The translations under genes were made by a program, and so were the position numbers. Source: Nanobdellota archaeon (GTDB lineage Archaea > Nanoarchaeota > Nanoarchaeia > Parvarchaeales > Parvarchaeaceae). From it: a DNA stretch of 9,055 nt. The stretch lies in assembly GCA_021852135.1 (NCBI GenBank), contig JAJZOB010000020.1, positions 326 to 9,380 on the forward strand. Direction: 5' to 3'. Below, in pieces: positions 1-6,475 of this stretch (the first letter of the stretch is position 1; each line of letters opens with the position of its first letter). Below the pieces are notes generated by a model. The model was given only the letters and a program-made list of their open reading frames with translations. It was not told the DNA's origin and did no database searches.

Positions 1-358
1 GCTCTCCTATAAGTTATGTACAAGATGATATACCAGATGTTCTAGCTGCTACTTCAGAAGCTTACAGCTCAAATCTTAACTGTAACTCTTATAATGCTCC
101 ATCATTGTATGAAGGTTCTTCTTATACCTTCAGTGCATGGAACTGCACTACCACATTTTCAGAGACAGGTTTACCGTCAGGTCAAGATTGGTATACCCAC
201 TATAGCAGTAATTCACCCTCTGTATCTACTGGCTCTCCTATAAGTTATGTACAAGATGATATACCAGATGTTCTAGCTGCTACTTCAGAAGCTTACAGCT
301 CAAATCTTAACTGTAACTCTTATAATGCTCCATCATTGTATGAAGGTTCTTCTTATAC
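1..358 (+). repeat. Exact direct repeat, at least 127 bp, period 231 bp
   Basis: Bases 1-127 are identical to bases 232-358. The match stops abruptly: at 128 versus 359 the bases differ and the following sequence diverges strongly. The 231-bp offset equals 77 codons, so the repeat keeps frame and corresponds to one protein unit. The left limit is cut by the window edge, so the true copy may be longer or have more members upstream. Identity at synonymous positions implies a recent duplication or gene conversion. Confidence 0.95.
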
Positions 359-1394
359 ATTTAATTATTGGAGTTGTATAACTACTTTTTCAGGTCAATT
401 GCCTGTCGGTTATGATTGGGAAGTATCCTGGAATGGCTTAACTAGTCCAAGTACAGCAACACAAAATCAAATTAAGTTTGATCAAGATCTATATACTGTT
501 CCAACGAACTCGTTTTCCTTTAGTAGTTCAACATCTAACGGGTTAAGTTGTAAATCATCTGGAAACGAAGTCGTAGGGGAATCACAATACATAAATAGTC
601 CGTCATGGAACTGTACTACTACATTTAATTGGGGCTTGCCTAATGGCTATACAGTTGGAAATGGTTGGACCATAAACTTCAACGGAGTATCTAAATCCGG
701 TATTGTTACTCCTCTTTCTGTATCTGCGATGGGATCACTTACCTATACTCTTTCTGCGAAGGTAGATTCTACTTTTTATTGTAGCACAAATGGGTATAGT
801 TTTCAGGCGGGTATAGTTAATACAATACCGAAAGCTTACTGGAGTTGTATAACCAATTTTAGTGATCTTTATTGGCCTCCATCAGGTAGTTTAGATTGGA
901 GTATAATAGAGAATAATAGTGCTTCAAACAGCGGCAGTACCACAAAACATCTTTTAATTGCTAGTCAACCAGGATTTATTACATACGACGCAAAAATAAC
1001 TTCAAGCGGTTATGACTGCTATTATGATTACACTGGAAACAATGATGTGGCAGGTACTCTTTTGTATCCTGGTATAATATGTGTGACAACATTTACAAAT
1101 GGCACAGCTGTCCCTCCTACTACTTGGAGTGTGACATTTAATTCAACAACAAACTCTACTACTGGTACGAACTTAAAGTTTACTTCGAATCCCCCGGCCG
1201 GTTATAGCAGTGCAGTTTACTTTACCATACCTTCTGTTTCTACTCATTCTTCTTGTACTGGACTTGAAACAGGCCCAGGATGGACATACACATATACTCC
1301 CTCCCCTTCAAGCGGATATAAACCCACGGGGGTAACTGTTGTGGTTAATTGGTCAATGTCCCTTAGCGGGGGTTGTCACATGCCTCCTACTTGA
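1..1394 (+). CDS. Secreted cysteine-paired repeat protein, 5'-truncated by window edge
   Basis: The frame is open from base 3 to a TGA at 1392-1394, giving 463 residues with no N-terminus in view. A TTG at 105 is an internal leucine codon inside a repeat, not a start. The chain is built of about five units of 75-80 residues. Each opens with W-[NS]-C-[TI]-T-x-F (or the variant I-C-V-T-T-F), often followed by a 'GLPSG/LPVGYDW' turn, and carries a second Cys about 55 residues later. The composition is rich in Ser, Thr, Asn and Tyr, with many N-x-S/T sequons, and is poor in charge. This fits extracellular beta-sandwich repeats with one disulfide each. Similar 'GLPSG..W.V' repeats occur in archaeal surface proteins, especially Thermoplasmata-like ones. 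No C-terminal membrane anchor is present, so any anchor or signal peptide must lie upstream. It is probably co-transcribed with the kelch gene 2 bp downstream. The biological role is unknown. Confidence 0.8.
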   Translation, partial: SPISYVQDDIPDVLAATSEAYSSNLNCNSYNAPSLYEGSSYTFSAWNCTTTFSETGLPSGQDWYTHYSSNSPSVSTGSPISYVQDDIPDVLAATSEAYSSNLNCNSYNAPSLYEGSSYTFNYWSCITTFSGQLPVGYDWEVSWNGLTSPSTATQNQIKFDQDLYTVPTNSFSFSSSTSNGLSCKSSGNEVVGESQYINSPSWNCTTTFNWGLPNGYTVGNGWTINFNGVSKSGIVTPLSVSAMGSLTYTLSAKVDSTFYCSTNGYSFQAGIVNTIPKAYWSCITNFSDLYWPPSGSLDWSIIENNSASNSGSTTKHLLIASQPGFITYDAKITSSGYDCYYDYTGNNDVAGTLLYPGIICVTTFTNGTAVPPTTWSVTFNSTTNSTTGTNLKFTSNPPAGYSSAVYFTIPSVSTHSSCTGLETGPGWTYTYTPSPSSGYKPTGVTVVVNWSMSLSGGCHMPPT

Positions 1395-1396
1395 TT

Positions 1397-2635
1397 ATGG
1401 AAAAGAAAGCAAGCAAAAAATTTAGGTATAAACCGTTTGTTCTTATAGTTGTTTCTATAATTATACTATTTGCTGTAGGTATAACTTTTCATTATTCCTA
1501 TAATCAGTATTATAGCAGCAATATCAACTTGAATGATTACCTTAATGCGTGGTCTCAAACAGTAGATTATCCAATTCCAGTATTCGCACAAATGTGTACT
1601 ACGATGAATGGATATATATACTGTGTAGGGGGTATAAATAACAGCTATGTCTCCGTAAATAACGTCTATTACTCCAAAGTTCTCGCATCTGGGAATATAT
1701 CCGCTTGGAAATCTACAACAAGATATCCTGTTTCGATTGCAGGAGAAAACTGTATTACATATAATAATTATATTTATTGCATAGGAGGTTATTCAACTCA
1801 AAACCCAAATTCAACCAATTATACTCAATCAGTTTATTATGCAACTGCTTTAAGTAATGGTAGTTTATCGAGTTGGAAAGAAACCCAACCATTTCCATTC
1901 TCTGCAGAGGGGCAAAGCTGCGCTGTAAACGATAATTATATCTATTGTATAGGTGCTATGAATAACACTAAGTTAGTTTCCAATCAAGTTTATTATTCAC
2001 GCATAAATAATAATGGTTCACTGTCAATATGGAAAAGTACAAGCAGTTATCCATTTAATGTTAGTTTGTCGATGTGTTTATTCGTTAATAGCAAGCTATA
2101 TTGCATTGGCGGATATTCATTTAGTGGAATACTCAAGCCATCATATTATACTTACTATTCTGCGCAATATGAAAATGGAAGTCTTGGTAACTGGGTTCAA
2201 GCAGCAAATTATCCCTTTAGCGTTATGGGTTTAAGCTGTTTCTCTTATGGTAGTGATATATACTGTTTAGGTGGATCAAATAGTACTAATAATATTACAA
2301 ATAACGCTTATGTGTATAATACTGCCAACTCAAATACAAATACTTGGGTACAAACGTTTTCATACAATCCAAATATTCTTTTTCCGATGTGTTTATCTGC
2401 CAATGCCAGTTCTAATGGCCTTGCGTTCGCATATTGTATAGGAGGAGGCACGGATAAAAACAATGCTTTCTTTGATAATGTTTATTATGCAAAGCTTACA
2501 GACACAGGTTTTAGTCCAAATAACATCCCTGCCTCATTATTATTTTTGGATAGTTACCTGTATTTTATCCTTGTAGGATTGGCTATTGTTTTCATATTTA
2601 TTTATCTGCTTTATAATTTTAAGAATAAACCCTGA
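1397..2635 (+). CDS. Membrane-anchored six-blade kelch-like beta-propeller with a Cys pair in every blade
   Basis: The protein has 412 residues from ATG 1397. A TTG at 1373 in the same frame would add eight residues and overlap the upstream gene, and is less likely because the ATG places a basic stretch (MEKKASKKFRYK) directly before a membrane segment (about 13-30). A second hydrophobic segment lies near 384-407, followed by a short basic tail. The large middle part should therefore be outside the cell with both ends inside. Six kelch-like units follow, each with 'Y-C-x-G-[GA]' and a conserved Trp (52, 104, 160, 212, 266, 317). Cysteines pair as 67/76, 119/128, 175/184, 227/236, 281/290 and 332/347, which suggests a disulfide between neighbouring strands of each blade. 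Sequons such as N-G-S recur just before the Trp. The gene starts two bases after the upstream stop, suggesting an operon. Ligand or enzymatic activity cannot be told from sequence; no galactose-oxidase catalytic motif was recognised. Confidence 0.85.
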   Translation: MEKKASKKFRYKPFVLIVVSIIILFAVGITFHYSYNQYYSSNINLNDYLNAWSQTVDYPIPVFAQMCTTMNGYIYCVGGINNSYVSVNNVYYSKVLASGNISAWKSTTRYPVSIAGENCITYNNYIYCIGGYSTQNPNSTNYTQSVYYATALSNGSLSSWKETQPFPFSAEGQSCAVNDNYIYCIGAMNNTKLVSNQVYYSRINNNGSLSIWKSTSSYPFNVSLSMCLFVNSKLYCIGGYSFSGILKPSYYTYYSAQYENGSLGNWVQAANYPFSVMGLSCFSYGSDIYCLGGSNSTNNITNNAYVYNTANSNTNTWVQTFSYNPNILFPMCLSANASSNGLAFAYCIGGGTDKNNAFFDNVYYAKLTDTGFSPNNIPASLLFLDSYLYFILVGLAIVFIFIYLLYNFKNKP

Positions 2636-2642
2636 ATATTTG

Positions 2643-2667
2643 GTATTTTTATTATAATTTCTTTTTT
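2643..2667 (+). terminator. T-rich stop region after the kelch gene
   Basis: Starting eight bases after the stop codon are two oligo-T tracts, T5 at 2646-2650 and T6 at 2662-2667, in AT-rich sequence without a clear hairpin. Archaeal RNA polymerase commonly terminates at such oligo-T runs, so this is a plausible end for the surface-protein transcript. Confidence 0.4.
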
Positions 2668-2725
2668 AGCCCATGAAAAGAATAATTAAATTGTTTTCTC
2701 TACTTTGGGAATATGCCACAATTAA

Positions 2726-2733
2726 TTTATAAA
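2726..2733 (+). promoter_or_regulatory. Candidate TATA box (box A) before the palindrome and tnpB relic
   Basis: TTTATAAA matches the archaeal box A pattern. Counting 25-27 bases on puts a transcription start in or at the edge of the palindrome at 2749-2768. It may be the old promoter of the insertion element. Only the motif supports this. Confidence 0.3.
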
Positions 2734-2748
2734 GTGTGAGCTGGAAAA

Positions 2749-2768
2749 CCCACGATTTAAATCGTGGG
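2749..2768. repeat. Perfect 20-bp palindrome, IS200/IS605-like subterminal hairpin
   Basis: CCCACGATTT is followed directly by its exact reverse complement AAATCGTGGG, so a 10-bp duplex, or a 7-8 bp stem with a small AT loop in single-stranded form, can form. An 11-bp direct repeat, TGGAAAACCCA, overlaps its left edge (2742-2752) and recurs at 2788-2798. Subterminal hairpins of this kind are the TnpA recognition structures of IS200/IS605 elements, and a TnpB start lies 57 bases downstream, which supports reading it as the element's left end. Confidence 0.6.
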
Positions 2769-2966
2769 ATGAAAGCGAATAAAGAAATGGAAAACCCAAA
2801 TATAAGAAGTGGCAGAATAACAATATGTTGACAGCATACAAGTTCAGACTATATCCAGATAAGAAGCAAAAGGAGCTGTTTTCAAGAGAATGCTTTCAAG
2901 GAAGCAGAAAGGCAGCAAAAACAGGGATATATGAGAAAGCTCAAGCTTTCAATAGGCGCTGGAAGT

Positions 2967-2982
2967 CATGAATTCATTCATG
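2967..2982. repeat. Inverted repeat CATGAAT/ATTCATG near IS relic right end
   Basis: Two perfect 7-bp arms (2967-2973 and 2976-2982) are separated by TC. It lies at the distal side of the tnpB relic, where the right-end hairpin and omega-RNA 3' region of such elements would be expected. A second stem, GGTAGA (2982-2987) with TCTACC (3005-3010), follows immediately. Assignment to the element's right end is inference from position. Confidence 0.45.
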
Positions 2983-3010
2983 GTAGAATGTCACGTAGTC
3001 TTTGTCTACC

Positions 3011-3024
3011 AAAAGATTTAAATA
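3011..3024 (+). promoter_or_regulatory. Putative EF-1 alpha promoter (BRE plus box A)
   Basis: The purine-rich AAAAGA (3011-3016) precedes TTTAAATA (3017-3024), a good archaeal BRE/TATA pair. A start about 25 bases downstream, near 3045-3050, would give a leader of roughly 35 nt, enough to hold the Shine-Dalgarno site. A second TATA-like string lies at about 3036-3046 but would start transcription too near that site. Confidence 0.5.
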
Positions 3025-3070
3025 ATAAACACTTCTTTATAGTATATCAAAATTGATAAAATGATAAAAA

Positions 3071-3077
3071 GGAGGAG
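3071..3077 (+). promoter_or_regulatory. Strong Shine-Dalgarno site of EF-1 alpha
   Basis: GGAGGAG lies six bases before ATG 3084 and is complementary to the usual archaeal 16S 3' end. It fixes the start codon. It is the only clear Shine-Dalgarno site found before a gene start in the window; topA, pyrH and metG lack one. Confidence 0.85.
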
Positions 3078-3083
3078 AAAAAT

Positions 3084-4355
3084 ATGGCAGAAACTAAACC
3101 ACACATGAATTTGATTTTCATAGGGCACGTAGACTCGGGTAAGTCTACTACAGTAGGAAGATTGCTTTATGAAACAGGAAGTTTCAGTGAACAGGATAAG
3201 GCAAAGATCCAGAAGGACATTGAGACTTTAGGAAAAGTAGACTTTGAGTTTGCTTACTTCTTGGATACTTCCGGTGAAGAAAGGAAGAAAGGAGTAACAA
3301 TAGACCTTAGTCACGAAAAATTCGTTACAGACAAATATGAATTTACAATAATCGATGCACCGGGACACGTTGACTTCATTAAGAACATGATTACTGGCGC
3401 TTCTGAGGCAGATGCTGCCGTTTTGGTCGTCGATGCCAAAGAAGGTGTAATGCAGCAGACTAGGGAACACGTTTACTTGGCAAGAGTATTTGGCATAAAG
3501 AACCTTATAATTGCAATGAATAAAATGGATCTTTTGAACTATGATGAGGCAAAGTACAAAGAGGTAAAAGATGCGGTAATAAAAGTGGTTAAAGCATCAT
3601 ATCCAAATGCAGAGAGCCTTAACTACATACCAATATCTTCAAAGAATGGTGAGAATCTTAAGGTTAAAAGCGATAAGATGCCTTGGTACACCGGCCCAAC
3701 ATTATTGGAAGCTTTAAACAACCTGCCTTTACCAGACAGACCTACGCAGCTGCCATTAAGAATACCTATAGAGGACGTTTACTCAATACAAGGAGTAGGA
3801 ACAGTTCCAGTAGGTAAAGTTGTAAGCGGTATTATGAAGCCAGGAGACAAGATAATCTTTGAGCCTTCACATGTTACAGCAGAGGTAAAGTCGATACAGA
3901 TGCACTATCAGAACCTTGATCAAGCTGCACCCGGTGACAACATAGGTTTCAATGTCAGGGGCGTTGAAAAAGAACAAGTAAAGAGGGGAGATGTCGTTGG
4001 ATTGGTGTCAGCTCCACCAACAGTCGCAACTGAATTCACTGCGCAGATAATAGTTCTTAATCACCCAACAGCAATATCTGCGGGCTACAGCCCAGTACTT
4101 CATGCACATACTGCACAGGTTCCAGTAAAGTTCAAAAAGATACTTAGGAGACTGGATCCAAAGACAGGACAGACAGCAGAGGAAAATCCTGCAACAATCA
4201 AGCAGGGAGATGCTGCAATAGTCGTATTGGAGCCATTAAAGCCTCTTTCAATCGAAAAAGCTGATGTTATACCTCAACTTGCTGGTTTTGCTATCAGGGA
4301 TATGGGTTTAACAATAGCAGCTGGAAGATGCATAGACCTTGTAGCTAAGACTTAA
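3084..4355 (+). CDS. tuf: Translation elongation factor EF-1 alpha (aEF1A)
   Basis: This GTPase carries aminoacyl-tRNA to the ribosomal A site. Its 423 residues are normal for archaeal EF-1 alpha. The GTP-binding domain (about 1-220) shows G1 GHVDSGKS (14-21), switch I with GVTID (Thr72), G3 DAPGH (91-95), G4 NKMD (146-149) and G5 around SSK (185-187). Two beta-barrel domains follow (about 225-315 and 318-423), with the conserved H-P-T, 'HAHTAQVPVKF' and 'DMG.T.AAG.CIDLV' regions. The start is fixed by the Shine-Dalgarno site. Two departures from the usual archaeal/eukaryotic pattern are visible: Val96 in DAPGHVDF, where Arg is usual, and Leu409 in DMGLT, where Gln is usual. Release-factor and Hbs1-type paralogues share the GTPase, but full-length similarity favours EF-1 alpha. 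It stands alone here, apart from the S7/S12/EF-2/S10 genes it often neighbours. Confidence 0.96.
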   Translation: MAETKPHMNLIFIGHVDSGKSTTVGRLLYETGSFSEQDKAKIQKDIETLGKVDFEFAYFLDTSGEERKKGVTIDLSHEKFVTDKYEFTIIDAPGHVDFIKNMITGASEADAAVLVVDAKEGVMQQTREHVYLARVFGIKNLIIAMNKMDLLNYDEAKYKEVKDAVIKVVKASYPNAESLNYIPISSKNGENLKVKSDKMPWYTGPTLLEALNNLPLPDRPTQLPLRIPIEDVYSIQGVGTVPVGKVVSGIMKPGDKIIFEPSHVTAEVKSIQMHYQNLDQAAPGDNIGFNVRGVEKEQVKRGDVVGLVSAPPTVATEFTAQIIVLNHPTAISAGYSPVLHAHTAQVPVKFKKILRRLDPKTGQTAEENPATIKQGDAAIVVLEPLKPLSIEKADVIPQLAGFAIRDMGLTIAAGRCIDLVAKT

Positions 4356-4369
4356 AGAACTTCTTAATG

Positions 4370-4404
4370 CTGGTAGTATTCTTTACTATCAGTGTTTATT
4401 TTTT
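4370..4404 (+). terminator. Hairpin plus T-run ending EF-1 alpha
   Basis: CTGGTAGTA (4370-4378) pairs with TACTATCAG (4384-4392) over nine base pairs including one G.T wobble, closing a TTCTT loop. It is followed on the plus strand by TGTTTATTTTTT, which runs into the stop of the convergent topA gene. On the minus strand no T-run follows, so it serves EF-1 alpha best. Intrinsic-type hairpins are not required in archaea, but the T-run alone would be a good terminator. Confidence 0.6.
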
Positions 4405-6444
4405 AGCTTTTTCTTTTGCGCTAGCTTTTTCCTTCTTTTCGACTTTACATGCAGGGTTTACACAAAATATGTAAGTCCTCTTGCTTTCTTTTGCATGCCA
4501 TTCTATCATATGTATCCCACATTTTGGACAGGTCTGTGGTGATATGAAGAAGTAACCCGACTGCGGTAAAGGCATACCGAAGTGGCATTTTGGATAATCA
4601 CTGCAACCTACAAAGCGTTTGTGACTTTTCTTTGATACCACTAGTTTTAACTTTCCGCCGCTTTTAGGGCAGGTCCCAAATATGTACTGCTGCAAAAGAG
4701 CTTTGTGCATTAGCTCTTTTATTTCCTTTCTTTTGCTCTGCAGTTTTTTAAGCACTTCCTTAAGCATTTCCCTTGATTCATCGACCACTTCTTCTTTTTT
4801 CTTCTGCCCTTCTTCTATCTTTTTCATCTCCTTTTCGATAGTTGCAGTTAACTCTGGACCGGTTATATCATTTGATACCTTTTCCATATTTTCTATAACG
4901 GCAAATGCTACCTCGCTGGGTATAAGGGTCCTGCTTGCAGAGATATACCTTCTTTCCATGAGCTTTTTGAGTATTTCTGGTCTCGTGGCCTTTGTACCAA
5001 GGTTTAGCTCTTCCATTATCTTCAATATTGCACCCTGTGAATAGTTTCCAGGAGGTGTAGTGAAGTCTTCGCTTTCATTTATCTCCTTTATCTTTAGGCT
5101 TTCACCTTCCTTTATCTCTGGAAGTATATTCTCCTCATATTTTGAAAAGATATAGACTGACCGCCATCCGGGCACAAGTATCCTGCTGCCTCTTGCAGTG
5201 AATTCATTCCCCTTTATGTCCATCTTTACAGAGATTATCTCTTCTTCGGATTCCTCGGAAAGAGTTGCTAGAAATCTCCTGCTGATTAAATCAAAGATCC
5301 TTGCTTCCTGTGGGTTTAATTTCTCAGAAGGCAGCTTTACCGGGTGTATTGGAGGGTGGTCCTTTGCCTCCTTTCCTTTAGACGGATTCAATGGCTTTTT
5401 CAGTATTTCTGCAACCGTTTTTGAATATGCATTAGAATTATTCAATTCATTGAGTATCTCCCTTAAATCCAAGGTCGGAGGATAAGCTTCACTATCCGTT
5501 CTAGGATAGGAAACATAACCTTTCATGTATAAACCTTGGACTATACGCATGGCATTGGGCACTGAAAAGCCTATTGCAGCTGCGCTTCTCAGAAAAGAGG
5601 TAGTGTTAAAAGGCTTTGGAGGGCTTACTCTCTTTCTCTTCTTTTCAACCTTTGTTATTAAAGCTTGCTTTTCATTTTTTATTTTTCTCAGCTTTTCTGC
5701 TGTTTTTTCATCAAATATCCTTCCATCTTTGTATTCTGATACAAAAGCAAAATCTTTTCCCTGTACTGTGGCAAGAAATCTCCAGTACTTCTCTGGTTTG
5801 AATGCCCTCCTCTCTGCATCCCTGCTTACAATGAGAGCAAGTGTTGGGGTCTGTACTCTGCCTACAGACAGAAAAGAATTCCCGAGTCTTTCGGCTGCAA
5901 GCGATATGAATCTTGTTAAAACCGCTCCCAGTATAAGGTCAATCTCTCTCCTAGCGTCAGCACTATCAGAAAGGTCCTTATTCGGCTTTTGCAGGTTTTT
6001 GAATGCTTCTGTTAACTCTTTCGCAGTAAGTGATGAGAACACGCTTCGGTATATCTTTGCTTTATTGTTTTCTTCTCTTGCTACATCGATTGCTTCAAAG
6101 CCTATGGATTCGCCTTCTGTATCGTAGTCTGTTGCTATTATTATCTTATCTGCTTTTTTGGCGAACTTTTTTATTACAGCGATGTTTTCCTCGGCAGCCG
6201 GTGTATAAACAAGCTTTGCATCTATCATCTTCATTAATGTCTCTTCATTCCATTTCTTGAAGGTCTCTGGGTATCTTACATTTTTGATGTGGCCTTTAAG
6301 GGGCATTACAACCGTTTCTTCACCGTTTATCTTTGTATACCAGACTTTTACCGGCCCGAATTCCTCTGTTTTTATCTTTGTTTCTGCAAGGTTTTTTGCA
6401 ATGGTTTCGGCAGCCGTGCTTTTTTCAGCTATTATCAGTTGCAT
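4396..6444 (-). CDS. topA: DNA topoisomerase I (type IA, archaeal TopA)
   Basis: The enzyme relaxes negative supercoils by cutting one strand through a 5'-phosphotyrosine and passing the other. Its 682 residues match archaeal type IA enzymes. The N-terminal Toprim domain carries the invariant Glu7 region (IIAEKS) and the metal site DYDTEGE (106-112). 'SVGRVQTPTLALIVSRD' lies near 193-209. The catalytic Tyr is Tyr313 in SYPRTDS. Other core motifs are KDHPPIHPV (361-369) and GTKATRPEIL (483-492). The tail holds two zinc-finger units. The first reads CPKSGG (592-597) with C614 and C620, so its second ligand is Ser595 instead of Cys. The second is complete (C639, C642, C661, C666). A Lys/Glu/Ala-rich tail ends the protein. 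No helicase domain is attached, so it is not reverse gyrase. The gene follows pyrH by 31 bp and is convergent with EF-1 alpha. The start lacks a Shine-Dalgarno site but has a box A 26 nt upstream. Confidence 0.95.
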   Translation of the reverse strand: MQLIIAEKSTAAETIAKNLAETKIKTEEFGPVKVWYTKINGEETVVMPLKGHIKNVRYPETFKKWNEETLMKMIDAKLVYTPAAEENIAVIKKFAKKADKIIIATDYDTEGESIGFEAIDVAREENNKAKIYRSVFSSLTAKELTEAFKNLQKPNKDLSDSADARREIDLILGAVLTRFISLAAERLGNSFLSVGRVQTPTLALIVSRDAERRAFKPEKYWRFLATVQGKDFAFVSEYKDGRIFDEKTAEKLRKIKNEKQALITKVEKKRKRVSPPKPFNTTSFLRSAAAIGFSVPNAMRIVQGLYMKGYVSYPRTDSEAYPPTLDLREILNELNNSNAYSKTVAEILKKPLNPSKGKEAKDHPPIHPVKLPSEKLNPQEARIFDLISRRFLATLSEESEEEIISVKMDIKGNEFTARGSRILVPGWRSVYIFSKYEENILPEIKEGESLKIKEINESEDFTTPPGNYSQGAILKIMEELNLGTKATRPEILKKLMERRYISASRTLIPSEVAFAVIENMEKVSNDITGPELTATIEKEMKKIEEGQKKKEEVVDESREMLKEVLKKLQSKRKEIKELMHKALLQQYIFGTCPKSGGKLKLVVSKKSHKRFVGCSDYPKCHFGMPLPQSGYFFISPQTCPKCGIHMIEWHAKESKRTYIFCVNPACKVEKKEKASAKEKAKK

Positions 6445-6466
6445 TTTAGAATAATATATATAGTAG

Positions 6467-6474
6467 TATAAAAG
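6467..6474 (-). promoter_or_regulatory. topA box A, implies a leaderless mRNA
   Basis: On the minus strand this reads CTTTTATA. Its centre is about 26 bases from the topA ATG (6442-6444), the usual box A to start-site distance in archaea, so transcription should begin at or next to the A of the start codon. No purine-rich ribosome site lies between. The box sits in the 31-bp gap next to the pyrH stop codon (6476-6478). Confidence 0.55.
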
Positions 6475-6475
6475 C

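Larger units (their letters stand above)
2825..3056 (+). pseudogene. tnpB: Remnant of IS200/IS605/IS607-type TnpB (OrfB) gene
   Basis: ATG 2825 begins a 48-codon frame (stop TGA 2969-2971) whose first 19 residues, MLTAYKFRLYPDKKQKELF, are the characteristic start of TnpB's N-terminal helix-turn-helix region (Y-K-F-R-L-Y-P, then K/Q-rich). After that the similarity is lost. The RuvC-like catalytic core and the zinc finger of a normal TnpB (about 350-430 aa) are absent. A second open stretch in the +1 frame (about 2886-3056), reading E-N-A-F-K-E-A-E-R-Q-Q then K-L-S-I-G-A-G-S-H-E-F, may be the decayed C-terminus joined by a large internal deletion; this part is weak. TnpB proteins are RNA-guided nucleases that help the element persist. 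This copy cannot be active. No transposase TnpA is present nearby. Confidence 0.65.
2636..3083 (+). other. 448-bp gap holding IS relic and EF-1 alpha promoter
   Basis: No intact gene lies here. From left to right it holds a T-rich terminator-like stretch (2643-2667), a TATA-like TTTATAAA (2726-2733), a 20-bp perfect palindrome (2749-2768) flanked by an 11-bp direct repeat (2742-2752 and 2788-2798), a broken tnpB relic (2825 to about 3000), two inverted repeats (2967-2982, and 2982-2987 with 3005-3010), and the promoter and Shine-Dalgarno site of EF-1 alpha. The span from about 2742 to 2994 or slightly beyond is best read as the decayed body of one small insertion element. Confidence 0.6.

Noticed and set aside
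105..107. TTG start for the first surface protein
   Set aside because: The frame is open back to base 3, and the TTG is a leucine codon within a repeated unit that recurs at the same unit position at 336-338.
1..358. CRISPR array from the repeated sequence
   Set aside because: The repeat is 127 bp or more, in coding frame, with a 231-bp period and only two copies in view. It is a protein-coding tandem repeat.
1373..1375. TTG start for the kelch protein
   Set aside because: It would overlap the upstream gene and add eight residues ahead of the basic, anchor-like N-terminus that starts naturally at ATG 1397.
2013..2234. 73-codon frame inside the kelch gene
   Set aside because: It overlaps blade-coding sequence in another frame, with no recognisable protein features or ribosome site.
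2673..2729. Tiny frame starting MKRIIKLF in the gap
   Set aside because: It has only 18 codons, no ribosome site and no recognised similarity, and lies in a T-rich terminator-like region.
5525..6127. Long plus-strand open frame (200 codons) opposite topA
   Set aside because: It lies fully antisense to the well-conserved topoisomerase I gene, its translation is a low-complexity Ser/Phe/Leu mix, and it has no start signals. The same applies to the shorter plus-strand frames between 4682 and 6471.
4396..6444. Reverse gyrase
   Set aside because: There is no N-terminal helicase domain; the protein starts directly with the Toprim sequence of topoisomerase I.
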